Assembly: GCF_002723935.1 (NCBI RefSeq)
Contig: NZ_BEWM01000003.1
Span: forward strand, 310,001-374,000
DNA from: Gluconobacter cerinus
GTDB taxonomy: Bacteria > Pseudomonadota > Alphaproteobacteria > Acetobacterales > Acetobacteraceae
Reading direction: 5' to 3'
Length of the DNA: 64,000 nt
The notes under the pieces were generated by a model that saw only the letters and a list, made by a program, of their open reading frames with translations, searched no databases and was not told the origin of the DNA. Below are positions 1-8,008 of this stretch, one piece after another. Position 1 is the first letter of the stretch, and each line of letters begins with the position of its first letter. Position numbers and translations under genes: made by a program.

Positions 1-1595
1 ACCACTGTTCGCCCCTCAGCCAGACGATGAAGGCTGGTCAGGATGTCTGCCTCTGTCGCCGGGTCCAGATGTGATGTGGGTTCGTCCAGAAGCAGAAGTG
101 GCGCGTTCTTGAGGAAAGCTCTGGCAATCGCAATGCGCTGGGCCTGTCCGCCTGAAAGACCAAACCCGCCTTCTCCGATCCGCGTTTCCAAGCCTTCGGG
201 AAGATGCGGGATATAGCTATCCATTGCTGCGTGAGAAATTGCTGACTGCAACTCCTGGTCGGAAGCCTCAGGTTTAGCGAAAAGAATGTTCTCGCGAATT
301 GTTCCTGCAAAAAGGACCGGTTTCTGCCCGATCCAGCTAATGCGGGATGAAATCTGTCGTGGCGTCAGGGTGGCCATGTTTGTGCCGTCCAGAAGGATGC
401 GGCCCTGTGTCGGGTCTACAAAACCCAGAAGAAGTTCGAGAAGTGTGGATTTGCCCGCGCCCGATGGCCCTTCCAAAATCAATGTCTCGCCGGCCGGGAG
501 CGTGAAGCTCACGTTTTCGATCACGGGACCGCGTTCTTCGTTCCAGGAAAACGACAGGTTTTCAGCGGTCACGGTGAGGCCACGACCATTCTGTACAGCA
601 GCAAGTGCGGGCGTTGACGACAGTTCTTCAGGAAGGTCAGCCAACTCATGCATAGCCTCGGCGGCTGCTGTCGCATGGGCGCGATCCTGATAAGCCGCAG
701 ACAAGGCACGAAAAGAGGCGAATGCTTCTGGCACAAGAAGAATGGCGTAAAGGGCTCGTGTCAGGGCAATTTCAGGCGTCGCGCTGCTAAGGCTATGGCT
801 CTGGGTGATGACGATCAACACCAGCGCTACGACCATGGCGATATCTGTCGTAGCGGATGCAATGAAGGCAATACGCAGGACCTTCATGGTCCGTAGGCGG
901 AGATCATCGGCACTCGCTGCCAGCGCCTGGGCTTCACGTTCCGTGCTGCCAGACAGAACAATCGTAGCAATTCCCTTAACGCGATCCAGAAAGCGCGTCT
1001 GCAGACGTGTCATCGCCAGAAACTGACGGCGGGACGCAACGGCAGTGGCGATCCCGAAGAATGCCTGAAAGACCGGAAGGGACGCGCAGCAGATTGCGAG
1101 GATGATGCCCGCACGATGGTTCTGCCAAAAGACAGCCGCAACAACGATCCATTGTGAGACGAGCCAAAGCGCAGATGCCGGGAGCCAACGTGCGAAATAC
1201 CCATCCAGCGCTTCCACGCGATCCACAAGGGTGGAGGCGATTGCCGAGCTGTGTTGCCGACGCAGAAGCGCAGGACCTTCGCCAATAATGCGGGCCATGA
1301 TTTCAGAACGAAGTCGGCGGCGGGCTGAAAGACTTGCGGACGATGCTCTGATGTCCTGCACTGCCGTCAGGCCTACGCGGATCACGCTCACGGCAATGAA
1401 CATTCCGATAGCCGGAGGTGCGTTGCCCGGATGTCCGGTCAGAATGGCGGCAAGTGTCCGGGCCAGAGCCCATGCCTGCAGAAGACCCAGGAGAGTCGAG
1501 AGCAGTCCGAGGATCACTATAACGGAGGTCAGGGAACGGCTGGCACGCCCCTGAGCTTTTATCCACGCTTTTGCGATTGTCTTGTCGGCCTTCAT
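1..1595 (-). CDS. cydD: Thiol reductant ABC exporter subunit, CydD-like (3' end cut by window)
   Basis: This is the membrane-plus-ATPase half of an ABC exporter, read on the reverse strand from ATG 1595 and leaving the window before its stop. About 531 residues are visible where CydD/CydC proteins usually have 550-590. The N-terminal half is hydrophobic with several membrane segments. The C-terminal half is an ATPase with the signature LSGGQAQRIAIARAF and a Walker B region LLLLDEPTSHLDPATEAD, the CydD/CydC style of this motif. CydDC exports cysteine and glutathione to the periplasm and is needed for cytochrome bd assembly. CydC would be expected downstream, outside the window. CydD rather than CydC is a judgement from the ATPase wording; another type I exporter half is possible. 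Confidence 0.75.
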   Translation of the reverse strand, partial: MKADKTIAKAWIKAQGRASRSLTSVIVILGLLSTLLGLLQAWALARTLAAILTGHPGNAPPAIGMFIAVSVIRVGLTAVQDIRASSASLSARRRLRSEIMARIIGEGPALLRRQHSSAIASTLVDRVEALDGYFARWLPASALWLVSQWIVVAAVFWQNHRAGIILAICCASLPVFQAFFGIATAVASRRQFLAMTRLQTRFLDRVKGIATIVLSGSTEREAQALAASADDLRLRTMKVLRIAFIASATTDIAMVVALVLIVITQSHSLSSATPEIALTRALYAILLVPEAFASFRALSAAYQDRAHATAAAEAMHELADLPEELSSTPALAAVQNGRGLTVTAENLSFSWNEERGPVIENVSFTLPAGETLILEGPSGAGKSTLLELLLGFVDPTQGRILLDGTNMATLTPRQISSRISWIGQKPVLFAGTIRENILFAKPEASDQELQSAISHAAMDSYIPHLPEGLETRIGEGGFGLSGGQAQRIAIARAFLKNAPLLLLDEPTSHLDPATEADILTSLHRLAEGRTV

Positions 1596-1679
1596 GATCC
1601 CTGCATATAGGTCGCAAAGTCGCCACAAGACAGTCTTTGACGCATTTCTTGCTGCTTATTTAGATTTTAAGTGGTTATT

Positions 1680-3506
1680 TCAGGAGTCGGACGGGCTGCC
1701 GGAGCCTGCGGACGATGGCGACTCTTCGCTGTGGATTGCTTTATGGGCAATCGCGACAGCTGTTGGCGACGGATCTGCGGGTACGAACTTCATGTTGTAC
1801 CATGTGCCGTCCTCATTTGAGATGAGAAGATCCGCATTGATCTGGCGGGCAAATCCCCGGATCAACTGAATGCCAATCCCTTCCCGTCTGTTCCGTGATT
1901 CGGTCGCGCGGGACGCTTCGAGCCCGATCCCGTCATCTCCGAGCTCAAATTCTACCAACCCGGATTTGTCGGCAGGCGGATTTTTGACGCGATGAAGCGA
2001 AATGCGAACGACGCCCGCACGATTTTCTGGAAAAGCATAACGGAGAGCATTGCTGACAACTTCAGTCACGATCAGAGCAACAGGGACTGCTTGATCGGGT
2101 GAAATCAGGACATGTTCGATGTCCAGCTCCAGCCGAATGCGTGTCTGTGTATTCATGCTGTGGGCGGAGAAGAGAATGGAACACAGCTCTTCCAGAAAAC
2201 TCTGAACATCCAGCGCGGAAAGGCCGTTTTCGGAATACAGATAACGATGCAGCGTGGCGAGCGCGCGGACCCTGTCCCGCACTAGTCTGAATTCTTCGCG
2301 GGCCTCATGGGACCGGATGCGACTGGCTTGAAGATTCAGGAGAGATGCAATGACCTGAAGATTGTTTTTAACCCGATGATGAATTTCCCGGATGAGCATG
2401 TCCTGATGGTGTGCGGACTTCTCAAGGGCGCGTTCATGTCGCGTGAGCCGGCGCGTTGCTCTCAGAAAGGCACGCTCAAGATGACGGATTTCCAGAGGGA
2501 TAGAACGATTGATACGCGGGTCGAATGGCGCCCCTCGCCGCCACTCCGCTACGGCCAGGGCAAGCCTTTCCAAGGGTTCTACAAGGAAAGTCCGTGCAGC
2601 CCACGCGACGATCAACAGCTCCAAGACTAGGAGCGTCGCAATCAGACCCACGCGGATCAGAAAAATATTAAGTGCCCGACTTTCTTCGCGGGTCCGCTCG
2701 GTAGCAACAAGAAGGCTGACCGGGCCATAGGCGTTTTGCAGAACGTAAGTCGTGCCGTGAAACGTGAACGAGTCATGCAAAGCATGATTCGCAATATCTC
2801 TTTTCAGCCGATCATGAACAGCCGTGGGAAGTTCTGGAATATTGGGTCGATCTGGAAAAAGCGAAAAGATCGATCCATCCCCCATCATGAGGAGGTTTCT
2901 CGCATTGTCGTTGACACCGAGGAGCAGTCTTCCATCACCAGCTGGGAGATGGCTGCGCTGCCAGCCCAGTGTCCTTACCGCGATGATATAGCCTGCGATC
3001 GTACCCTGATTCATCAGGGGAACGACGAATCTTATGAGAGGGCCACGCCCCCCCTTGATGACGTCAACACCGATATTAGGGCGTGCGCCATTCTGGTTCA
3101 ATGTCGTAAGGAGTTGCCCGGACGGACAGATCGCCGGGTCTTGAGACGACGGTGGAGGAAGCACAACTGACGGATGCCCCTGCGCGTCAGTCAGCATTAG
3201 CGAGCAATAATGATGCTGGGAAATCGTCTGGACGAGGCCGAATTCACGGAGAGCCGTTTCCGCGGTGATGTCCCTGTCAGCCAGCATGTCCAGCACGCTG
3301 TGGGTCTGGTCCAGATCGCTTGATAATTCGGAAAGCGCTGCCTGAGCGTCGCGCTCGGTTCTGGCCAAAGCGTTGCCAACGTTTTCCTGGTAGCTATGCC
3401 ACGCCAGAAGACCCGCGATTGTCGCAAGGGGAAGCGTTGTCGCGACGATCAGGGCCATAACGCGAGCCCCAACCGTATCGAACATGCGAACGCTGCGAAA
3501 AACCAT
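1680..3506 (-). CDS. Membrane sensor histidine kinase of the HisKA_2 type, general stress response
   Basis: A 608-residue kinase. It has a first membrane segment at about 15-37, an extracytoplasmic sensor region to about 278, a second membrane segment at about 281-306, a HAMP-like linker, and a HisKA_2 phosphoacceptor block with REIHHRVKNNLQ (His376/377). A HATPase_c domain follows, with an N-box around TEVVSNALRYAF and glycine boxes DDGIGL and GIGIQLIRGF. HisKA_2/HWE kinases are the usual phosphodonors of PhyR. The gene sits immediately downstream of nepR in the same orientation (70 bp gap), so co-transcription with the anti-sigma factor is likely. That makes a PhyK-like role probable, but the signal it senses cannot be read from the sequence. 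No strong ribosome binding site is visible before the chosen ATG; Met8 is an alternative start. Confidence 0.85.
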   Translation of the reverse strand: MVFRSVRMFDTVGARVMALIVATTLPLATIAGLLAWHSYQENVGNALARTERDAQAALSELSSDLDQTHSVLDMLADRDITAETALREFGLVQTISQHHYCSLMLTDAQGHPSVVLPPPSSQDPAICPSGQLLTTLNQNGARPNIGVDVIKGGRGPLIRFVVPLMNQGTIAGYIIAVRTLGWQRSHLPAGDGRLLLGVNDNARNLLMMGDGSIFSLFPDRPNIPELPTAVHDRLKRDIANHALHDSFTFHGTTYVLQNAYGPVSLLVATERTREESRALNIFLIRVGLIATLLVLELLIVAWAARTFLVEPLERLALAVAEWRRGAPFDPRINRSIPLEIRHLERAFLRATRRLTRHERALEKSAHHQDMLIREIHHRVKNNLQVIASLLNLQASRIRSHEAREEFRLVRDRVRALATLHRYLYSENGLSALDVQSFLEELCSILFSAHSMNTQTRIRLELDIEHVLISPDQAVPVALIVTEVVSNALRYAFPENRAGVVRISLHRVKNPPADKSGLVEFELGDDGIGLEASRATESRNRREGIGIQLIRGFARQINADLLISNEDGTWYNMKFVPADPSPTAVAIAHKAIHSEESPSSAGSGSPSDS

Positions 3507-3576
3507 TCTGCGATAAGGAATGACGAGACCCTTTATGACCTGCTGCCCAGGATCTCAGGCCAGGTTTCCTGTGCAA

Positions 3577-3750
3577 TCACTTTTTCCGGTCTTCTTCGAT
3601 CAGCTTTAAAAGCTCTTCAGGGATAGGTTCGCTCGCAACATCGTCAAAGAGCTGATGAAGTCCGCGGCTCAGCCAGATACCAAAGGGAGAATCCTGATCA
3701 TCGCCTTTGGATTTTCCGGATGAGGATTGGGACTTGTCTCCTCCGGTCAT
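3577..3750 (-). CDS. nepR: NepR anti-sigma factor
   Basis: This 57-residue gene is easily missed because of its size. It has the NepR core: WLSRGLHQLFDDVASEP followed by IPEELLKLIEE, which is the two-helix segment that binds EcfG sigma factors and is captured by phosphorylated PhyR. An AGGA ribosome binding site lies about 8 nt before ATG 3750. It lies between the ecfG gene upstream and the kinase gene downstream, all on the reverse strand, and phyR is close by. In unstressed cells NepR should hold the sigma factor inactive; phospho-PhyR should release it by partner switching. A sigma-EcfG-like promoter lies 27 bp upstream, which would give feedback control. Confidence 0.88.
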   Translation of the reverse strand: MTGGDKSQSSSGKSKGDDQDSPFGIWLSRGLHQLFDDVASEPIPEELLKLIEEDRKK

Positions 3751-3776
3751 TGTCTAGTCCTGAGCCTCTCTGTGAC

Positions 3777-3801
3777 AACGCAGAATAATCGCCTCTGCTC
3801 C
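3777..3801 (-). promoter_or_regulatory. Candidate sigma-EcfG promoter of nepR
   Basis: Reading the reverse strand, GGAGC (3801-3797), 16 nt, then CGTT (3780-3777). The known EcfG consensus is GGAAC-N16/17-CGTT, so this differs at one position and has an allowed spacer. The predicted start of transcription would leave about a 20-nt leader before nepR. Inferred from pattern only. Confidence 0.5.
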
Positions 3802-3958
3802 CTGCAGATCGCCGTGAGGTTCTGAGGCTGTTCGAAAGCTACAGACCTGCACGGCGGTAAAGAACTGTTTACAAAAACGGCTCAGTTACCGCAATCGCTT
3901 CAATTCCAAAATGGGCGAAATACGAACGTTTCCGAGAGGCTAAAAGTTCAATCCAGGC

Positions 3959-4534
3959 TTACGAGAAAAGCAGATCATCTGCTGACTGTCCGGCACGATG
4001 GCGCACATCGATAGCATCACGCAGGGCCTTCACCTTCACGCGCAGCTTGTCGTTGCTCGGCATATCGCCTGTCATCCATGCTTCAAGCTGGCGGCGAGCA
4101 CGGAAAACGCGGCTTTTAGCTGTACCAACAGCGCAGTCAGTTGCTTCAGCCAGAGCTTCGTAGCTCATGCCCTGAATAACGACCATAACGAGTGCCTCGC
4201 GCTGGTCAGCCGGCAAGCGAGAGAGTGCCAGCGACAGATCCTTCAAAGCGAGACGATCTTCATGTGTTGCCGGGCTTGCGAATGTTGATGCTGGCACATC
4301 GTCAATGTCGGTCGTCTCACGACGCTTGCGCAGGTCGGAGATGAAGCGGTTACGCAGGATACGATGCATCCACGCTGAGAAATTCGTGCCGGGAATGAAG
4401 CTGTTCTGGGCGGCTAGAGCATTGCACACGGCGTCCTGAACAAGGTCCTCCGCAGCAGCGCGGTTACGCGTCAGGGACAGGGCCTGCACACGCAGCTTCG
4501 GTAGGATTGCGATGACCTGATCATGGAACGTCAT
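3959..4534 (-). CDS. ecfG: EcfG-family ECF sigma factor
   Basis: An RNA polymerase sigma factor of the ECF type. The sigma-2 region contains DLVQDAVCNALAAQ and FSAWMHRILRNRFISDLRKRR. The sigma-4 region contains SRLPADQREALVMVVIQG and the helix-turn-helix MSYEALAEATDCAVGTAKSRVFRARR. I chose ATG 4534 (191 residues) because AGGAGT lies 6 nt before it; an ATG 30 bp further upstream is in frame but has no such site. It is upstream of nepR in the same direction, the common sigma/anti-sigma arrangement of the alphaproteobacterial general stress response. A short C-terminal tail after sigma-4 is unusual in length for EcfG. A second, somewhat more EcfG-typical sigma gene follows at 4649-5206, so division of labour between them is open. 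Confidence 0.85.
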   Translation of the reverse strand: MTFHDQVIAILPKLRVQALSLTRNRAAAEDLVQDAVCNALAAQNSFIPGTNFSAWMHRILRNRFISDLRKRRETTDIDDVPASTFASPATHEDRLALKDLSLALSRLPADQREALVMVVIQGMSYEALAEATDCAVGTAKSRVFRARRQLEAWMTGDMPSNDKLRVKVKALRDAIDVRHRAGQSADDLLFS

Positions 4535-4648
4535 GGAAGTACTCCTGGTTTCGTCCTGTTTCATGGGATCAATGAACGGAGTTCCAGGATCGTTGCATCA
4601 AAAAGAGATTTTTTTGATATTTTTTAAAAATTATTATTTGTCAGTTGG

Positions 4649-5206
4649 TTAGAGAGTCATTTCCTGATGATTTTTTCCTTCGGCCAACATGGAAAGTTGG
4701 CTTCTTGCTCGTGAGACGCGTGCTTTCATGGTTCCCGATGGAACATTGCAGATGCAGGCGGCTTCTTCATAAGACAGCTCCTGTGCGCCCACGAGGATGA
4801 TAGCTTCGCGCAGAAGGTCCGGAAGTTTCCAGATAAGTTCTCCGAGATCCGTTACGGCATCTCGGGCACTTTGCATGGAGGGGATTTCGGACGACAGGGG
4901 CATGTCCATTTCGACGTTCTGCATGATCTCCTGTTCGCGGGAAGATCGTCTGCGCTGCTCATAGAAGGCATTTCTCTGAATTGTGAACAGCCACGCTTTC
5001 AGCGTCGTTCCTGCCTGGAACTGTGCTTGCGCAGCGAGTGCGCGAACAACTGTGTCCTGCACCAGATCGTCTGCTGCGACGGCATCACGTGTCAGGAACC
5101 GTGCGAAACCACGGAGGTCTGGCAACGTCTTCAGGAGTTCCTGATGAAAGGAAACGCCTCTTTTCTCCTGTGGAGCCGTTTCAGGCTCGGAAACAGGTGC
5201 CGTCAG
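4649..5206 (-). CDS. Second EcfG-like sigma factor, probable non-AUG start
   Basis: The reading frame encodes an ECF sigma factor with ADDLVQDTVVRALAAQ and TTLKAWLFTIQRNAFYEQRRR in sigma-2, then LPDLLREAIILVGAQ and LSYEEAACICNVPSGTMKARVSRAR in sigma-4. The first ATG/GTG/TTG codon in frame is TTG 5125, but this falls inside the conserved first helix (HQELLKTLPDLRGFARFL). The frame stays open upstream to a stop just before 5218 without any ATG, GTG or TTG. CTG at 5206 has AAAGGA 7 nt before it and is the best candidate start, giving about 185 residues. A strong EcfG-type promoter lies about 90 bp upstream and phyR is divergent. If CTG is not used, TTG 5125 gives a shortened 158-residue protein. 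Confidence 0.75.
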   Translation of the reverse strand: MTAPVSEPETAPQEKRGVSFHQELLKTLPDLRGFARFLTRDAVAADDLVQDTVVRALAAQAQFQAGTTLKAWLFTIQRNAFYEQRRRSSREQEIMQNVEMDMPLSSEIPSMQSARDAVTDLGELIWKLPDLLREAIILVGAQELSYEEAACICNVPSGTMKARVSRARSQLSMLAEGKNHQEMTL

Positions 5207-5297
5207 AGGGAGGTCCTTTCAGGAAGGTGAAGTCTGCGGATGCAGACAGACACTAGGCGTATCCGGTCGCTCGTGTCATGATTATTCAATCGCCACA

Positions 5298-5323
5298 AAC
5301 GGATAGTCCTTCATAAGGTTTCC
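5298..5323 (-). promoter_or_regulatory. Sigma-EcfG promoter of the second sigma gene
   Basis: On the reverse strand GGAAA (5323-5319) is followed by exactly 17 nt and CGTT (5301-5298). This fits the known GGAAC-N16/17-CGTT element with one change. It lies in the intergenic region shared with the divergent phyR and points toward the sigma gene, which suggests autoactivation. Confidence 0.6.
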
Positions 5324-5357
5324 GCGCGGCTGTCCAATATTAAGAGGCTGAGGATCC

Positions 5358-6089
5358 ATGGCTGACACGTCACGTCACGAACTCATTGCGGCGCTACCCT
5401 ATGCTCGCCGTTTTGCCCGTGCCCTGACTGGAGATCAGGCTCAGGGAGACCGGTTGGTAGCCGGTGCCCTGAAGGATTTTCTGGCAGCAGAGAAATCAGA
5501 TCTCCCTCCCCGGCTGGCACTATACGGCAAGCTCGTGCAGGAGTTCTCGAAGGAGAATGCTGATCGGCCAGACATGACTCTTGTTCAAAGGGCTCTCATG
5601 CTTCTGACCTCGCTTGAGGAGCAGTCGCTGGCGTCGGCCGCTCGGGCTCTCTCCATTACTGAAGAGGATGCCGCTGCAAATCTGGCGGTAGCTCGGCAGG
5701 CTCTTCAGGGCATTGCGCAGACGACGGTTCTTATCATTGAAGATGAGCCGATCATTGCCATGGATATTCAGGATCTGGTCGAGCGCTGTGGCCATAAAAT
5801 CGCGGGTGTTGCGTACACGGAGGCTGATGCCGTGAAGCTGGCTGCCGAGACAAAGCCAGGTCTTATTCTGGCTGATATCAATCTTGGCGGCGGCGGTGAT
5901 GGAATGCACGCTGTTGGGCGTATTCTGAAAACACATGAAACGCCTGTGATTTTCGTCACGGCTTATCCGGAGCGCTTGTTAACCGGAGAAGCGCATGAGC
6001 CTTCCTTCGTGATTACGAAACCATTCGAGCCGATGGCGCTGGCCGTAGCGACCTATCAGGCCGTAACGGGTGGCATAAAATCCGTCTGA
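5358..6089 (+). CDS. phyR: PhyR anti-anti-sigma response regulator
   Basis: A 243-residue protein with the PhyR layout. An N-terminal sigma-like domain (about 1-115: SRHELIAALPYARRFARALTG and a degenerate sigma-4 part) precedes a C-terminal receiver domain (about 122-240). The receiver has the acidic pocket IIEDEP (Glu128, Asp129), the phosphoacceptor Asp173 in LILADINLG, Thr201 in FVTAYPE and Lys221 in TKPFEP. When phosphorylated by a HisKA_2/HWE kinase, PhyR exposes its sigma-like domain, binds NepR and frees the sigma factor. The gene is divergent from the second sigma gene with 150 bp between. No clear EcfG promoter faces phyR itself. Confidence 0.93.
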   Translation: MADTSRHELIAALPYARRFARALTGDQAQGDRLVAGALKDFLAAEKSDLPPRLALYGKLVQEFSKENADRPDMTLVQRALMLLTSLEEQSLASAARALSITEEDAAANLAVARQALQGIAQTTVLIIEDEPIIAMDIQDLVERCGHKIAGVAYTEADAVKLAAETKPGLILADINLGGGGDGMHAVGRILKTHETPVIFVTAYPERLLTGEAHEPSFVITKPFEPMALAVATYQAVTGGIKSV

Positions 6090-6147
6090 GAGAAAATCCG
6101 TCTTTGGGTGCCTTGCGGGCAAACGTTCCCTGCGACACATAGGGGAT

Positions 6148-7959
6148 ATGTCGGCACCCATTCTTCTTCTTCAGAATATTACTTACACTCTTGGCGGACG
6201 CCCGCTCCTTAATGGCGCCGAGCTCGGCGTTCTTCCGGGCGAACGCATCTGCCTTGTGGGGCGGAATGGCTCCGGTAAGTCTACACTCCTCAAAATAGCG
6301 GCTGGCGACATCGTTGCTGACGACGGGACCCGGTTTGTACAGCCGGGCGTCAAGGTGCATTACCTTGCGCAGGAGCCTGATCTGACGGCCTACTCCTCCA
6401 CCTTCGATTATGTCGCAGATGGGCTGGATGAGACGGAGCACTATCGGGCCCGATCCATGCTCGCTGAACTTGGCATGACGGGTGACGAAGGGTGCGAACG
6501 GTTATCTGGCGGCGAGGTTCGCCGCTGCGCCCTCGCCCGCGCCTTGGCTGCGGAGCCAGATCTTCTGCTGCTGGACGAGCCGACAAACCATCTGGATCTT
6601 CCGACGATTACCTGGCTGGAAAAAGAGCTGGCCGCGTCGCGCTGCGCCATGATTGTCATCAGCCATGATCGACGCCTTCTTGAGACGTTATCCCGAAGTG
6701 TGGTGTGGCTTGAGCAGGGCAAGACGCGGCGTCTGGACCAAGGCTTTTCGCGCTATGAGACTTGGCGGGACGAAGTGCTGGAGCAGGAAGAACGTGATGC
6801 CCACAAGCTGGATCGTCAGATCGCTCGGGAAGAGGACTGGATGCGCTATGGCGTGACAGCGCGCCGGAAGCGTAACGTGCGCCGTGTTGCTGAACTGGCG
6901 TCCTTGAGGAATAACCGTCGAGAAATCTCCGCGCGCGGCACCAGCACGCTGCGCATGTCTGCGACAGAAGCAGATGGCGGCGGCAAGATTACGATCGGTA
7001 CGGAAAGCCTGGGGTGGGCATATGGGGATCGCACGATTGTAAAAAATCTCGATCTCAAAATTCTGCGCGGAGACCGTTTGGGATTGGTTGGCGCCAATGG
7101 TGCAGGAAAGACCACTCTTATTCGTCTTCTGACCGGTCGCATGCCCCCGCAGGAAGGATCTGTTTATATCGGACCGTCTGTTGCCATGGTGACGCTGGAT
7201 CAGCAGCGTGAAAGTCTGGACCCTACCAAGAGCCTTTCTGACACGCTTACAGGCGGCAGTGGGGATATGGTTCAGGTCGGGAATGAGAAGCGTCACGTTA
7301 TCGGATATATGAAGGACTTCATGTTCCGTCCGGAACAGGCACGTACGCCCGTTGGAAAATTATCTGGTGGTGAGCGGGGGCGTCTTGCTCTTGCGTGCGC
7401 GCTGGCCAAGCCATCCAGCTTGATGGTGCTCGATGAGCCCACCAATGACCTTGATCTGGAAACGTTGGATCTGTTGCAGGAAATGCTGGCGGACTATGCG
7501 GGAACCGTTCTTCTGGTCAGCCATGATCGTGATTTTCTTGATCGTGTAGCGGGGTCTGTTCTCGTGTCCGAGGGGGATGGACAGTGGATCGAGTACGCCG
7601 GCGGCTACTCGGACATGCTGGTTCAGAGGCGCGGTGAAGCTCCTGCCGAGCGTTATTCAGAAGATCGGGGTGAGAATGACCTTGTATCGAAAAATACTGT
7701 AAAATCAGAAAAGAAGCAGACGAAGCTTAGTTATAATGACAAGCGGGCCCTTGACCTTCTTCCCGGAAAAATGACTAAACTGGAAAAGGCTATTGTCACG
7801 TATCGCGAGGCATTGTCTGACCCCGTGCTTTACAGCAAGGACCCAGCAAAATTCACCAAAATCAGTGATGCCCTTCAGGCGGCAGAGCGTGAATTGACTG
7901 ATGCTGAAGAGCAATGGCTTGAACTGGAAGCCAAAAAAGAAGAGCTGGAAAGCCAGTAA
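6148..7959 (+). CDS. uup: ABC-F family ATPase, Uup-like
   Basis: A soluble protein of 603 residues with two ABC ATPase domains and no membrane segments. The first has GRNGSGKST, LSGGEVRRCALARAL and LLLLDEPTNHLD. The second has GANGAGKTT, LSGGERGRLALACAL and MVLDEPTNDLDLET. The linker between them is charged and helical, and the C-terminal ~80 residues form a predicted coiled coil (LLPGKMTKLEKAIVTYREAL and onward), which is the Uup hallmark among ABC-F proteins. Family members act on the ribosome; Uup is also linked to precise transposon excision and DNA junction binding in E. coli. It follows phyR on the same strand but there is no reason to tie it to stress signalling. Confidence 0.88.
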   Translation: MSAPILLLQNITYTLGGRPLLNGAELGVLPGERICLVGRNGSGKSTLLKIAAGDIVADDGTRFVQPGVKVHYLAQEPDLTAYSSTFDYVADGLDETEHYRARSMLAELGMTGDEGCERLSGGEVRRCALARALAAEPDLLLLDEPTNHLDLPTITWLEKELAASRCAMIVISHDRRLLETLSRSVVWLEQGKTRRLDQGFSRYETWRDEVLEQEERDAHKLDRQIAREEDWMRYGVTARRKRNVRRVAELASLRNNRREISARGTSTLRMSATEADGGGKITIGTESLGWAYGDRTIVKNLDLKILRGDRLGLVGANGAGKTTLIRLLTGRMPPQEGSVYIGPSVAMVTLDQQRESLDPTKSLSDTLTGGSGDMVQVGNEKRHVIGYMKDFMFRPEQARTPVGKLSGGERGRLALACALAKPSSLMVLDEPTNDLDLETLDLLQEMLADYAGTVLLVSHDRDFLDRVAGSVLVSEGDGQWIEYAGGYSDMLVQRRGEAPAERYSEDRGENDLVSKNTVKSEKKQTKLSYNDKRALDLLPGKMTKLEKAIVTYREALSDPVLYSKDPAKFTKISDALQAAERELTDAEEQWLELEAKKEELESQ

Positions 7960-7967
7960 AAAATAAG

Positions 7968-8008
7968 GCTCTCAGGCCTTATCTGCTACCGGGATAAGGC
8001 CTGAGAGC
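7968..8008 (-). terminator. 16-bp hairpin terminator overlapping the oxidoreductase 3' end
   Basis: Positions 7968-7983 and 7993-8008 form a perfect 16-bp inverted repeat around a 9-nt loop. On the reverse strand the hairpin is followed by CTTATTTTTT. The last dozen codons of the reverse-strand oxidoreductase gene lie inside the stem, so coding and termination signals overlap. It also separates the convergent uup gene. Confidence 0.7.
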
